Positions 54,216 to 64,000 of a DNA stretch of 64,000 nucleotides are shown in pieces. The notes below the pieces were generated by a model, which saw only the letters and a program-made list of their open reading frames with translations, was not told where the DNA came from and made no database searches. The stretch covers positions 23,589,885 through 23,653,884 of the forward strand of contig OX438751.1 in the NCBI GenBank assembly GCA_949316235.1, written 5' to 3'. Every line of letters begins with the position of its first letter. The first letter of the stretch is position 1. The translations under genes and the position numbers were made by a program. The DNA is from Oegoconia quadripuncta. Lineage: Eukaryota; Arthropoda; Insecta; Lepidoptera; Autostichidae.

Positions 54216-54935
54216 TAGGTTGTTAAAATATTGTCACAGTTACGGATATGGATCGTTCCAAATTCAAATACGTGGTATACAACGATATTTTATCAGCGTA
54301 TTTTACTTTCTGGAATTTTATTTATTCCAAATTTAAAATCGCTCTATCTTTTAGAGACTTCAAACAGGTTAGGTTAACTTTTTATTGTCTGATTGTAGAT
54401 GCATTGACAACTTGAAATCTTTATGAAAATGAAGTCCTATAATAGTTTTGGAGTTTTAAAACAAAATCTCGAATCTAGTACTCCAAATTCATCTCACCGA
54501 ACTACGAAATCAAACAGCTAACCAATCGATAATCACATCCGCTTATAACGAAGATTTCCAAACTTGGACTTCCAGCCATTCTCCCTTTGCCCTGCTGGTG
54601 ACAGTTCACCTAATTGATTGTTATTTTTTTATACCGTTCGTATTTACTTCAGCAGAAATTTAAAAATCGAACTTCGTTTCAACTTTTGATTGGAGATTCA
54701 ACTAGATATTTAAATTGAGATGTATAATACGAGTATTCACATTTGAACCGATTTACTGTTAATATTATATAGTACGCAATAAGTTTATTGAATGACACCA
54801 ATTTCTATGCTTATTTTATAATAGGTAAGCCGTAGAATATTACGACTTAATCTTATTATAGGTAGGTATCTTCTATAAAATATAAAATAAAGCACATTCA
54901 AATATTCTAAAATGAAGCTGTACAATGTATGGGAT
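54216..54935. other. Unassigned sequence
   Basis: I recognise nothing in this stretch. Confidence 0.4.
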
Positions 54936-54939
54936 GCAA

Positions 54940-55270
54940 GAATTAACATTGTGGAATTCAGCTATTTTGACAATATCGTAAAACTGTGCTGAATTCAGGA
55001 GAGACAGACGCTGGAAGGGAGTTCCATGCCTTGGCAGTTCGGATGATGAATGAAGAGTCGAACTTCTTAGTGCGAATGTTCGGTATATTAACTACATACA
55101 GTTTTTTGAAATTGTCAAAGGTACTAAATTTCACTGTAAGAATTAGCATCACACATGTGATGTATCATAGCCGGACAACATAGATAACTAAGCTTATAAA
55201 AGCATGGCCTTCTTTAAGCCATTTGTAACGGTCAATCTTACAAAGAGTCATTAAATTTTCCAAGTCTGAC
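54940..55270 (-). pseudogene. LINE-N ORF2 C-terminal fragment
   Basis: The minus frame reads VVNIPNIRTKKFDSSFIIRT, then AKAWNSLPASVSPEFSTVLR, parallel to the 46.3-kb LINE-N copy. Further upstream LSDLENLMTLCKIDRYKWLK echoes the usual R.L..L.LFYR..H segment of such proteins. A stop (after VVRL) and loss of the 3' end mark it as dead. The plus frame over the same interval is an antisense shadow. Confidence 0.72.
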
Positions 55271-55274
55271 AGTT

Positions 55275-56815
55275 CCTAATTATCTGTTTTGTTTATATTG
55301 GGGTATCCACTGAGTATTATTATTGTATCATTTGTTATTCATTGTACCATTATACAATGATCATTAGTGCGGTTCCGAAACAGCGTGACATATTTGACAG
55401 CAAACATCAAAACGGATCTATATTTCATTAAAGATAAGACACAAAACTGAGTTTTGTCATTTCAAAAGTTGCAGCCACCTTTTTCGATTTACCAAAAGCG
55501 CTTTTAAAAGACAATGATACTGTAGAGAATCAAAAGGAATGTCCACAAACATCTTTGTTGCTAAACAATATAACAAGTGGTGTAGTTACGACCGCTCGCC
55601 AAAAGATTTTACAGCTCACCGTGACCGTAAGATATGAAGTGACAAAAGAAACTCGAAGGATCTTAAAACAACAGTTATGACCATAATGGTTTAAATAGAA
55701 ACTATGGAATATGTCTTTTCTTTTATAATGCCCCTTCTTTGTTGTATAGATGTCATAAAAATTAACTTTAGAACCATCGGCGAAAGCTTTGATGGTAAAA
55801 GATATTGCTGCAACACATTCAAGTTCACTCGGTTTAAGATGTCCATCGATATTGTGGAATAGCAACTCTATTGGTTTTATTTGTGAGTACAACTTCGTCT
55901 GTAGTCGGTTGTTGGTTAAGTCAGCTAGAGTGGAAACTAATTCCTTTGTCTAAACAATTACAGCGTGCATTGTAACAGGCATTCATTTGTGTTTCTTGTT
56001 CTATTGATACATGTTTTTCTTGGCTGGGTGTCCGAACCACACCATAAATCAGATGTTACAGGCGAATAGTCAGAATTTTACATTCGTTCCATTGTTATGG
56101 TATGCTATATTGAACTTTATCGTCGACCTCTTAAAGGTTTAGATCTACATTACAATGTTAAAGTTAATGTGGCATTGCATGTAGTTTGCGCGCGCGCTGC
56201 CAAATGATGCTCTTTACTATTGACGTTTCTATTCAAACTAAATGCCAAGTTGATGTTTTTATAAACGATAAATTTTCAATTGTCAGTCGCTTTTGTGAAT
56301 TGGGGCGTACGAACTTCAATACCTATATTCACAAAACTTATTCCATCCGTTCAAATGCATGTATGTAAAATTGGTTACTGAAGCCTCCATGTGATACATT
56401 AGGATCATTTTCAAAACGGCAAATACAATTTTGTTTTTGATGAAGCCTTATTGATGGACAAGACGTTATTTAAGAATTCCCAGCACCGACTCGGAACAGT
56501 TTTAGAATTGAGATATGACTCGAGGTTGGCAACAGGTTGGCAATCATTCTAAATGAAATAAATTGGCTATTCAATGGACAGTACAGGTGGTTGCCGAAAC
56601 AGTGGTTAATCACACAGCTACGCGTATAATGATTTGTATTCATGCATTTGTTGGAATCCTACTTGTGAAATAAGGTTATTGTGAAATCCGAAAAGATTGG
56701 ATAGAACCTGTCAAAGTAGATAGTGTACAGAAATAGAGATAATACAAGAGAGGGATAGTTCCACATCTCTTCTTATTCAAATTATTAATATATGTCGTGT
56801 AGTTTCGGTACGTAA
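55275..56815. other. Unassigned; 120-codon minus frame (55530-55892) without recognised domain
   Basis: The minus frame (IDGHLKPSELECVAAISFTI, KKGHYKRKDIFHSFYLNHYG) has protein-like composition but no motif I recognise and no gene context. It could be an eroded gene fragment. Nothing else is identified in the stretch. Confidence 0.3.
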
Positions 56816-56819
56816 TTTT

Positions 56820-57985
56820 TTTTTTTAAAGAAGAGTAATAGTTTTCGAGTGTATGTATGTTCGTTCCTTTGGCACATCCTTTAGCCTAAATAACTTGACC
56901 AATTTTGAAGTGCATGGTGTTGTTAGATTCGTCCTGGTACCCGGAGTGTCATGGGATACATTTATGATAAAAAATCCAACATGGCGTCCGCATAATACAA
57001 AATATGCTGTCGGGTTTGATCTTAAATACTTAACCTGTAGGCGGACGCCGACACCGATCGGTGTCCAAAATACTTTTATACCTTCAACACTCGCGAACAC
57101 CGATCGGTGTCGGCGGTACACCCGACTTTGAACTCTCAATTGTAATGATTATAGAGTTCCAATTCCTTTGGACTGTGTTTGAACTTGTTCTCTATTAAAT
57201 TCCGCATCCAATAATGTGCGCCATGTCATGTTAGCTATGATATTTAGTCTGTATTTGCGAAAATATTTTTTTTCTCTGTGGGTGGGAGTATAGGCATAGA
57301 ATTCCAACTACTGTTTTTTATTAGAACAAGCTTAGGAACCTGGCCATAGAGCTTCCAATTCTCATAACAATTTATTGTTTTACCCGTTTTTTTAAGAAAA
57401 ACATGAAATAAATCTGCGTACTTTCCGTAAAAATACCAATTATATCGTGGATATAGGTATACGTACATATTACAACTCGTAACATTTTTCTGATTTTTTG
57501 TATTATAGCTGTAGTAGTGTTCATTCATTATATCCATAGACAATATATTCCCGTAGCTATTGCTTTTCACAGATTACAAATACACCCAGTAGAAGAGTAT
57601 CTATAAACGTTTTTAACACCGCAGGTATTTTCGAAAATTTGACAGGCGCGCCGAGATATTTACTTGACCCGCGGAATTATAAAAAGGAAAGAGAGGAGAC
57701 AGAGGTTAATAACTATTTAAGTATTTTAAAAAACAAAAAACCCAACAACATATTTAGCATTTGGCGTATCCTATGACACTCTGGAGATCAAGACGAATCG
57801 AACGACACCTTGTACCTCAAAATCGGACAAGCCGTTTAGACTACAGGAGATAAAAAAAAATACATACATACATTCGAAATACATTATCCTCCTTCCTGGG
57901 GCAGTCAGATAATACTTAATCATAACAAATGTACACAAATTAAGACACTGAGGCATGGAACAATGCCAGCGTTTCCTCGTTCAAT
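56820..57985 (-). mobile_element. H/I inverted-repeat element, copy 2
   Basis: Segment I (56830-57030, plus) and segment H (57725-57985, complement) are the same inverted pair as at 10.6-11.3 kb, with about 690 bp between them. Segment I here and at 11.1 kb are nearly identical over long runs (AATACAAAATATGCTGTCGG). The frames at 56825-57139 translate the repeat. The interior holds no recognisable transposase. Confidence 0.6.
57050..57113. repeat. Two copies of a 14-16 bp palindrome
   Basis: GACACCGATCGGTGTC at 57050-57065 and ACACCGATCGGTGT at 57097-57110 are perfect palindromes 46 bp apart. The outer GCCGAC/GTCGGC also pair, so the whole can fold as one larger inverted repeat. Confidence 0.9.
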
Positions 57986-58313
57986 GCTTTTTTTTTATGC
58001 ACGACGGGTTCGTACTTGACCTCAATCACACCTGATGATAAGTGAAGATGAGGTCGAAAGTGGAAGCGTACTGACCCGGAAACCACAATACATTTGGGGG
58101 ACTGGCTATCTTATTTCTGACAACCGGAACACAACAATGCTATTAACATTGCTGCTTGGCGGCAGATTTAGATAAGATGGTGGTAGCTAGCTAGGTGGTC
58201 ATTTTAAAATAACCTACCACCAACCAAACCGAGTATTTAAACATGTACCCCGCTGGGGATCGAACCCGCGACCTCCGAATCGTAAACCCAATGTTGTTTA
58301 CACGGGGGCGGTT
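57986..58313 (-). mobile_element. SINE-A, nearly full length
   Basis: T-run, tail, core and B box are complete; the last head bases are altered (ACACGGGGGCGG). Its tail abuts segment H at the same junction as the 10.3-kb copy. Confidence 0.92.
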
Positions 58314-58587
58314 GGAATAATAGAACCAACTCGTCTCTTCCTGTGGGTGTCGTAAAAGCGACTAAGAGATTAACCAAAAAATATCCATAGACTTGCACGT
58401 TTCAACGGCGATGGGCTCACATTGTGCATTTCTTTAAATTTCGAAAGGTGAAACGTTGATTTCGTTTCAAATATTGAATTTGTAATGTTTGGAACATTCG
58501 TGCGCTTATTTGGAATATCACTGACGATCCCATTTGGAATAAAGATCGTGAAATTATGTATGTACGTAATGTAGGATTCAAAAAAAA

Positions 58588-58857
58588 ATCCTTGGACATG
58601 CACACAATGCCATCTAGTTCCACTTTAAGCACCTTACACTATAGGCTTGTGTTGTGGATACCAGATAGTTGATATACTACATAAATACATTTTCTTGTTT
58701 TTTTTTTGTAAAGAAATACTTATTATAAATGAAAACATCCATAACTCAGGTACACATGTCTGTATTCATCATACAAACATATGCCCCTAGCGGGATTCGA
58801 ACCCGCGACCTTTTGGTATAGTGGTCTGAGCTAACCACTACACCAAACAGGTCGTCA
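58588..58857 (-). mobile_element. SINE-C, full length
   Basis: Tail (CTTGGACATGCACACAATGC) to head (GGGATTCGAACCCGC, CACTACACCAAACAGG) is complete. AGGATT lies on both sides and may be the target duplication. Confidence 0.92.
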
Positions 58858-58980
58858 CAGGATTACGAGTATATAAAGTAATTGGTTGAAAATTTCTTCT
58901 TTAAATATACTCGTTGCAATCTTTTTAATTTTCAATTTAGTTATTAAAGCGTGTCTATTATGAATGTAGCAATTTTGTAT

Positions 58981-59035
58981 ACTTTTTTTTATGCACAACA
59001 GGTTGGTACTTGGTCACACCTGATGTTAAGTGAAT
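58981..59035 (-). mobile_element. SINE-A 3' tail
   Basis: T-run, ATGCACAACAGGTTGG and CACACCTGATGTTAAGTG are the complement of the last ~55 bp. Confidence 0.85.
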
Positions 59036-59176
59036 ACTGCGGCAAACACATAATATTTGATGTTTCTGTACTTGTGTTTTATTAATTTCGTGGAATCTTT
59101 CATATGTAAAATTGTTATATGTGCACACACATAACAATTAGATAAATATATGCAAATAAATGCTTACGACCTTATG

Positions 59177-59400
59177 GCGACCGATTGGTGTAGTGGATAG
59201 TGACCCTGTCAGCGAAACCAACGGTTGCGGGTTCGAATCCGGGTAAATGTTTGTGTGATGAATATGAACAATTATTCCTGCGTCATGGATGTTTATATAA
59301 ATATTTATGTATATAGGTATAATATGTAATGTATGTATAAGCTTTGCTTAGTTTGGGACTAGATGATTGGTGTAAGTGTCCGAAATATTTATTATCTATA
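59177..59400 (+). mobile_element. SINE-B, full length
   Basis: Head CGACCGATTGGTGTAGTGG, B box GGGTTCGAATCC, body, and tail GACTAGATGATTGGTGTAAG with (TTAT)n. A small deletion follows the B box. Confidence 0.9.
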
Positions 59401-61055
59401 TTTATTATTATCTATCGATCTAAATAATTAATAATCTGACGATGTATTGTGGCACACTACTTTGTGTGCTACATTACTGTTTAGTGACTAAACCAAAGGC
59501 TTTTCTCAATAAGTGAATGTAATTTGTTTTTGAAATCTAAGCTACTGCCGATAATCATTGGGAGACATAATTGAGAGCACTATTATTTACTTTACTTTAA
59601 ATCAATACAACAAACACGAGTATACCTACTCAAAACACATTGCATAATATTTCTTTCAATCACCTAAAACAAATTATTTTCCTGGCAACTCTGTTATGTA
59701 TTCGGTAACACGCCAGTAAAACGTTATGATATGACCTAATCGTGAACTTTGGTAAACTACAGGGCTTCCGGAATCCGCACAATTCGGTGAAAACATTACG
59801 TAGTCGGAACAAGGCAATGTTACGTAATCACTAAGGGCGGATGTTTACAAGGAAGAAATCGCCGACGGGTGGTTGTTGCCGTAAGGATTGCAAATCGTTA
59901 CATAATTGCTTTCCTATTTGCGCAATTTAAAAGTTTGAGTTTGGTGTGCTTCACAGTTGCAACTTACTTAACTCGAGATGACATGTTTTTGGTTTCAGGA
60001 TGCTTAACTCTCAAGTATTAGGTAACCAAGCCCAAGGTTAGGGAAAGAATCTGTTCAAACGTAGATTTTTGTTTATTAATGCAAGTCTTGCATAATCTAG
60101 GATTTTGATCTCAGGCTCAGAATTAAGTAAAAGTAATGTCGACTCCAAAGTAAATTAGGGTGCTCTACGTGAAATGTTGTCCGCTTATCTGGAAGAAAAA
60201 AAGACAATTTCCCTTCCCGTGTACAGTCAGAAACAGGTAAACTTTATAGGCCTGCATCTTACAAATTAAATTTTCTCTGGAAATTGTGAACAGTTTTCGA
60301 TATTTTTTTATTTAGTTACGGCAATTACTAAATTTATCAAGAAGTAACATCTAAAAATATTCACGACATCATGAGAAATCATAATTTGTATTATGCAGGG
60401 GATCAATCGCGCTATTTTACAATGGATTTACCGTTCGAACGGAAGGTTTTTGGTTTTGGTTTACCAAAGTAAAACCAAACCCAAAATGTTTAGAGCTAAC
60501 CACGAGTATTAAAAAAAAAACTGTTTAATTTCCGTTCAAATGATTAGCGCGATACGAAATGTGCTTAACGTAAAGTTTTTGGTTATGGTTTAGCTTTGGT
60601 TTGATCATTCAAACTTAGCGCGATCGACCCACTGGACTGTAAAGGTTTATCTGTTTCTGAATGTACCTGAAATATTCAAAACATAGAAAAATTCGCCGTT
60701 CCCAATAAAAACTTTTTACCATAGACAATTACTTATATTTTCATAGACGAAATCTCTTTGTGCTAGATTATACGACAAAGGTCATCGTCATCTGTGACAA
60801 ATTGCATAGTAAGTATTTCATTCACCTGCAACATCAGAGGAGCTACCAAAAATTTGCATATTTTCGTTGCTCACTCGAGTGTAAATTTCACTTTAAAAGT
60901 CGAAAAGTTCAATTTCAATAATCTCTTGAACAACTGACTTTGGTCTTTCTATTGTCTTGTAAAATCAATCAATAGCAAAAACATCAACATTTTCCTGCCC
61001 TAATCTCACTCTAGGATCGGCACAACATGTCTTCCTCTTCCACTCTCCTCTATCA
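59401..61055. other. Unassigned sequence
   Basis: I recognise no repeat or gene in this stretch. Confidence 0.4.
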
Positions 61056-61059
61056 GCTG

Positions 61060-61110
61060 TCATCTTCTGTATATATATTATGAAATAAAGATTTTCGTGT
61101 TTGTATTTTT
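61060..61110 (+). mobile_element. Possible LINE tail
   Basis: ATTATGAAATAAAGATTTTC with a TTTGTATTTTT end resembles a retroelement terminus. Confidence 0.3.
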
Positions 61111-61143
61111 CTATCTCCGTTCCCTATATCCGTATCCCTCATA

Positions 61144-61701
61144 CCGGATGAGTTTTTTACCGTAAGGAAAAAAATAGGGCATATGAGGTAATCCCACCTC
61201 CACACTCCTCCCACTGTAACCCCTATAAGCTAGGATCGACAGTGGTACTCGACACGGCGCCTACTGAAGGTAGACGGTGCCCTACGTGACTCTATTGCAA
61301 CCTTGGACCCCAGGCTAATTAAAGAAAGAAATAGGGTGTGTAAGTAAGAAAAAGGTTTCCCACTTCCCCCCTCGGCAAATGGGAGTGTAGCCAATGAAAT
61401 GCAACATGGCACTAGGGCCATCACTATGGGGAAGGAGGGCATATGAGGTAAGTCAAATAGGAGGTATAGGAAGTTTAATTGTTTTTTTTTTTCAAAACCA
61501 TCATCGAATAAAGCGTTAATTGTGTCATGTGAGATCCAAATAAATTTCGCAAGATGGGAACACTGCGAATCACGCCAGTCGCATATCAATTATATGCCCG
61601 GCGGGTGGGATTTTGAAAAAAAAAAAAACTACCTATGCCAATAATATTTCACTAACTTAATATGCCCTATTTTTTTCTTTAGGGTAAAAAAACTCATCCG
61701 G
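61144..61701 (-). mobile_element. MITE-M, complete, with internal insertion
   Basis: Terminal inverted repeats of about 40 bp start CCGGATGAGTTTTTTACCG and the complement ends CTCATCCGG. TA flanks both ends (61142-61143, 61702-61703), which points to a Tc1/mariner-like MITE. A 246-bp insert interrupts it. The minus frame 61230-61589 spans MITE and insert and is not a gene. Confidence 0.85.
61177..61452. mobile_element. 246-bp insert with 15-bp target duplication
   Basis: GGGCATATGAGGTAA flanks 61192-61437 on both sides. The insert is GC-richer (CTAGGATCGACAGTGGTACT, GGCGCCTACTGAAGG), has no poly-A and no tRNA-like boxes I could find. A 15-bp duplication suits LINE-type retroposition, so it may be a LINE 3' end of a type lacking an A-tail. 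Confidence 0.65.
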
Positions 61702-61710
61702 TATATAATT

Positions 61711-61848
61711 CACGGTCTATCTCACGCCGTCTACTCACAGCTTCTTCGGTCTTCCTCTACCTCTGTATCCCTCCACATTCATGCTTAGCACTCGTCTTGT
61801 TACGTGCCTTTCATACTTCCTCATAATTTGCCCAAACCATGCTAATCT
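61711..61848 (-). pseudogene. LINE ORF2 C-terminal fragment
   Basis: The minus frame reads [33 protein letters not shown] and then stops. The W.GH.MRR....R.VL...V.G.R.RGRPK.RW pattern is typical after the reverse transcriptase in some LINEs. Less than 50 codons remain. It sits immediately beside MITE-M and tail-to-tail with the next LINE. Confidence 0.72.
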
Positions 61849-61849
61849 G

Positions 61850-62185
61850 TTCGAGCTAATACCCGCTGCTCAATTTAACCGATACACTTCTCGCCGAAAA
61901 TTAAATTTTCATCCACATCACCTGTATGAGTGGAAGTCTACCACTGTACGTTTCTCAAGACACTTCTTACCACGTACGACCACCCTGTGGAACGGACTTC
62001 CGGCAGCGGTATTCCCGAACGAGTACGACATTGGAACCTTCAAGAAACGAGCCTACACCTTCCTCAAAGGCCTGCAACGCATCTGTGACCCTTTTGGTGT
62101 TGCGGGTGTCCATGGGCGGCCGTGATTGCTTTCCATCAGGTGACCCGCATGCTCGTTTGCCGCCCTTTATAAAAAAAAACCTATT
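61850..62185 (+). pseudogene. Family-T LINE ORF2 C-terminus and 3' end
   Basis: The plus frame to the stop at 62125 reads [60 protein letters not shown] and [13 protein letters not shown], a well-preserved Jockey/CR1-like ORF2 end. The 3' UTR (GTGATTGCTTTCCATCAGG, GCATGCTCGTTTGCCGCCC) and A-run follow. The open frame extends upstream to 61781 only because antisense of the neighbouring LINE happens to be open; residues before LIPAA are not LINE sense sequence. No RT or endonuclease is present. Confidence 0.88.
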
Positions 62186-62194
62186 ACTAAATAC

Positions 62195-62366
62195 CAAGCA
62201 GCAATGTTAATAGCATTGTTGTGTTCCGGTTGTCAGAGATAAGATAGCCAGCCCGCCAAATGTGTTGGGATTTCCGGGTCAGTACGCTTCCACTTTCGAC
62301 CTCATCTTCACTTAACATCAGGTGTGATTGAGGTCAAGCACAAACCCGTCGTGCATAAATAAAAAA
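62195..62366 (+). mobile_element. SINE-A, 5'-truncated
   Basis: It starts at ACCAAGCAGCAATG in the core and runs to tail and A-rich end. Confidence 0.9.
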
Positions 62367-62369
62367 CAT

Positions 62370-62442
62370 CGCCTGCCCGTGAATCGAACCCGAACCTCCC
62401 AAATTGGGAAACCGGGTCTTAACCGCTGTGCTACCGACGCTC
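62370..62442 (-). mobile_element. SINE-L head
   Basis: The complement has GGAGCGTCGGTAGCACAGCG (A-box region) and GTTCGATTCACGGGCAGGCG (B box), matching the SINE-L head at 14.8 kb. The RTE tail is absent. It is unlikely to be a true tRNA gene, since the stem pairing is poor. Confidence 0.65.
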
Positions 62443-62660
62443 CAAAAACTGTATTAAAAGCGCAATATCTTCGATACGGCTTCACCGACTTTTTGAAACA
62501 TGGTTAAGAACCTGTCCCCTCGTTTAAACTTTCATATAAAAAAACTCACTCAAATCGGACCAGCCACTGCTGAGATACGTCCGGACAAAGACTGAACACA
62601 CACACAACACAACGCCCTCAAAGACATATTACCCGTCGTTTTATATTGGGGGTTAAAATC
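62443..62660 (+). repeat. Family-J repeat
   Basis: AATATCTTCGATACGGCTTC, CCTGTCCCCTCGTTTAAAC, GAGATACGTCCGGACAAAG and CACACACACAAC occur in the usual order. GTCCGGACACAAAGACTGAA recurs at 62788, an echo of the same family. Confidence 0.75.
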
Positions 62661-62664
62661 TATT

Positions 62665-63780
62665 TCGTACAATTTGGTCGACTGTTTGAAGTGTTATTTT
62701 GCAAACCTTGGTATTTCATCATGGTCATCAACAACTTTACATGTCCCCACGGTTGGGCTATAGCCTCCTCTTGCTGGGAAAGGGTTTGTCCGGACACAAA
62801 GACTGAACACACACACACAACACACTTCTCTAATAGTGGTGCCACTTTCAGACTTGTTTTCCTTCCAGACAGTCGATCGTAAAAACATCAAATGAAAAGT
62901 ACTACCTATTCGTATTAGTAGTACTTACAACGTATTGCTTTCACATTTGTTATCTAGTATTATGTAGTTTTTAACATAATCCAAAATATACTTCAAGTGC
63001 CAACTTTTTCAAGTTAATCGGTGGCTATCGTAATTCTTTGTTTCCTGTTAATTTGTTTACCGTTCTACTCACTCCAATCATGACCTACGCAATTTCGGGG
63101 TCAATAAAATACAGTTACTTCATTCATTGTCGTTTGTTTGAAAAGTTCACCAATTTAGGCTTCAGGTTCGTGAGGTAAGAGTTTTTATTCTAACCCCTGG
63201 TTGGTAACACGGAGTTTCGATGTGATTAATTTTTCAAATGACTTCTTATTTTATAGCAGATTTGAAGTTATATTGTTAAAAAAAGCCGAGCTTTGCAGAG
63301 AATTTGAATGGGATGACATTTTTGTATTACATCACTGACGATATAAGATAAAATGCTCTCATATTTATGCAAAGTTTTGTTACAACGTATTCTTTTTGTT
63401 TTTTCAGTGTTGGGATAACAATAAAAATTTCATTGGCTGTTCGTTATGAAACGGAGGAAGGTTTCGTTTTTGTTGTAATGATAATATACATTTTCATTGT
63501 ATTTTTTTATATTCGTTTTAATTTCTCATGGAACATAATTATAAGTTAAAGTCTGTGAGCATATTTTTTGGAACATTTTTAAATCGGAACTAAATCTATT
63601 ACGTCAATTACGTCGCATCAATTAAAATATCTATGTTATTAAGTATCATTTTCAGGATTTCGTTAAAAGTTCGTTTCGTTCGCTCATCAAAGCGCATAAA
63701 TATCTACCAGAATTTCAAATCAAATGAAACTAATGAAAGAATGAATTTTGACCCAAAAGATAATATAAACATAGTAAATA
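62665..63780. other. Mostly unassigned
   Basis: An RTE/SINE-tail echo (CCTCTTGCTGGGAAAGGG) lies near 62765 and a family-J scrap near 62790. No gene is seen. Confidence 0.35.
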
Positions 63781-63786
63781 CCAAAA

Positions 63787-64000
63787 CTCGTGGCGCAGTC
63801 GCATTAGCTATTTGTTTTCGATTAGCTAAGTTAAGCAATGTCTGACGTGGTCAGTTCTTGGATGGGTGACCACTAGTGGCATTTTAATACGAGTGTTTGC
63901 TTGCTTCGGAGGGCATGTTAAATAGTCAGTCTCGGTTGTTTTGGCCCAAGTCAAGGCGGTACAGGAGCGGCTTAAAAACACCAGCTGGGCCCGCGTGGTG
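63787..64000 (+). mobile_element. 5S-rRNA-derived SINE-D, cut by the window end
   Basis: It starts AACTCGTGGCGCAGTCGC and carries GCTAAGTTAAGCAATGTCTG, GTCAGTTCTTGGATGGGTGA and CCACTAGTGGC, the 5S internal control region. The RTE-like half begins (GCTGGGCCCGCGTGGTG) where the window ends. It is the best-preserved SINE-D 5' part here. Confidence 0.9.

Noticed and set aside
56825..57139. 104- and 92-residue frames on both strands
   Set aside because: They translate segment I of the H/I repeat, also present at 11.1 kb, and carry no domain.
58797..58857. True tRNA gene (also the similar boxes in all SINE-B and SINE-C copies)
   Set aside because: Each A/B-box region continues into a shared SINE body and recurs many times; acceptor stems do not pair well.
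61781..62125. A 114-residue protein gene
   Set aside because: The first ~25 residues are antisense of a neighbouring LINE fragment and the rest is the C-terminus of another LINE, so the fusion is accidental.
63787..63900. 5S rRNA gene
   Set aside because: Only the internal promoter resembles 5S; the rest matches SINE-D copies at 14.1 and 44.5 kb.

Overview
The window looks like nuclear DNA of a moth or butterfly (Lepidoptera). It is AT-rich, with no operon-like layout and no long reading frame. Nearly everything recognisable is a transposable-element fragment of kinds common in lepidopteran genomes: tRNA-derived and 5S-rRNA-derived SINEs, truncated LINE 3' ends (R1-, RTE-, CR1- and Jockey-like), a deleted mariner, and small inverted-repeat (MITE-like) elements. 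I found no host gene I would defend. The reading frames of 60-180 codons are LINE or SINE translations, microsatellite translations, or probable chance. Species cannot be named from this sequence.

Layout. 0-5 kb: a block at 1.2-3.6 kb, broken up by insertions, with a second copy at 52.4-53.3 kb. It holds an inverted SINE, a 715-bp foldback element and a LINE inserted in a palindromic repeat. 5-17 kb: an R1-clade LINE 3' end inside a SINE, a composite [SINE + inverted-repeat element] at 10.3-11.3 kb, a mariner remnant, a 600-bp inverted-repeat element, a 5S-derived SINE with another SINE inside it, and a compound GT microsatellite. 17-23.6 kb: mostly unassigned, with old SINE scraps. 23.6-30.5 kb: dense nested SINEs and LINE tails. 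30.5-44 kb: sparse, with CR1-like and RTE-like remnants. 44-50 kb: 5S-SINE, a possible solo LTR, several LINE C-termini. 50-54 kb: a 51-bp minisatellite inside a MITE, then the second copy of the 1.2-3.6 kb block. 54-64 kb: the second copy of the composite unit in reverse orientation (56.8-58.3 kb), a MITE with a retroposon-like insert, converging LINE fragments, and a 5S-SINE cut by the window end.

How the parts relate. The commonest repeat, called SINE-A here (about 330 bp full length, about 20 copies or fragments), has a tRNA-like head and a 3' tail resembling the 3' end of a LINE family present at 25.9, 46.3 and 55.0 kb, which may supply its retrotransposition machinery. Two other tRNA SINEs (B, C), a tRNA SINE with an RTE-like tail (L) and a 5S SINE (D) complete the set. 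Nested insertions, several with clear target-site duplications, give a partial relative chronology. Family letters are local labels. No database search was possible, so family and clade names come from motif recognition.
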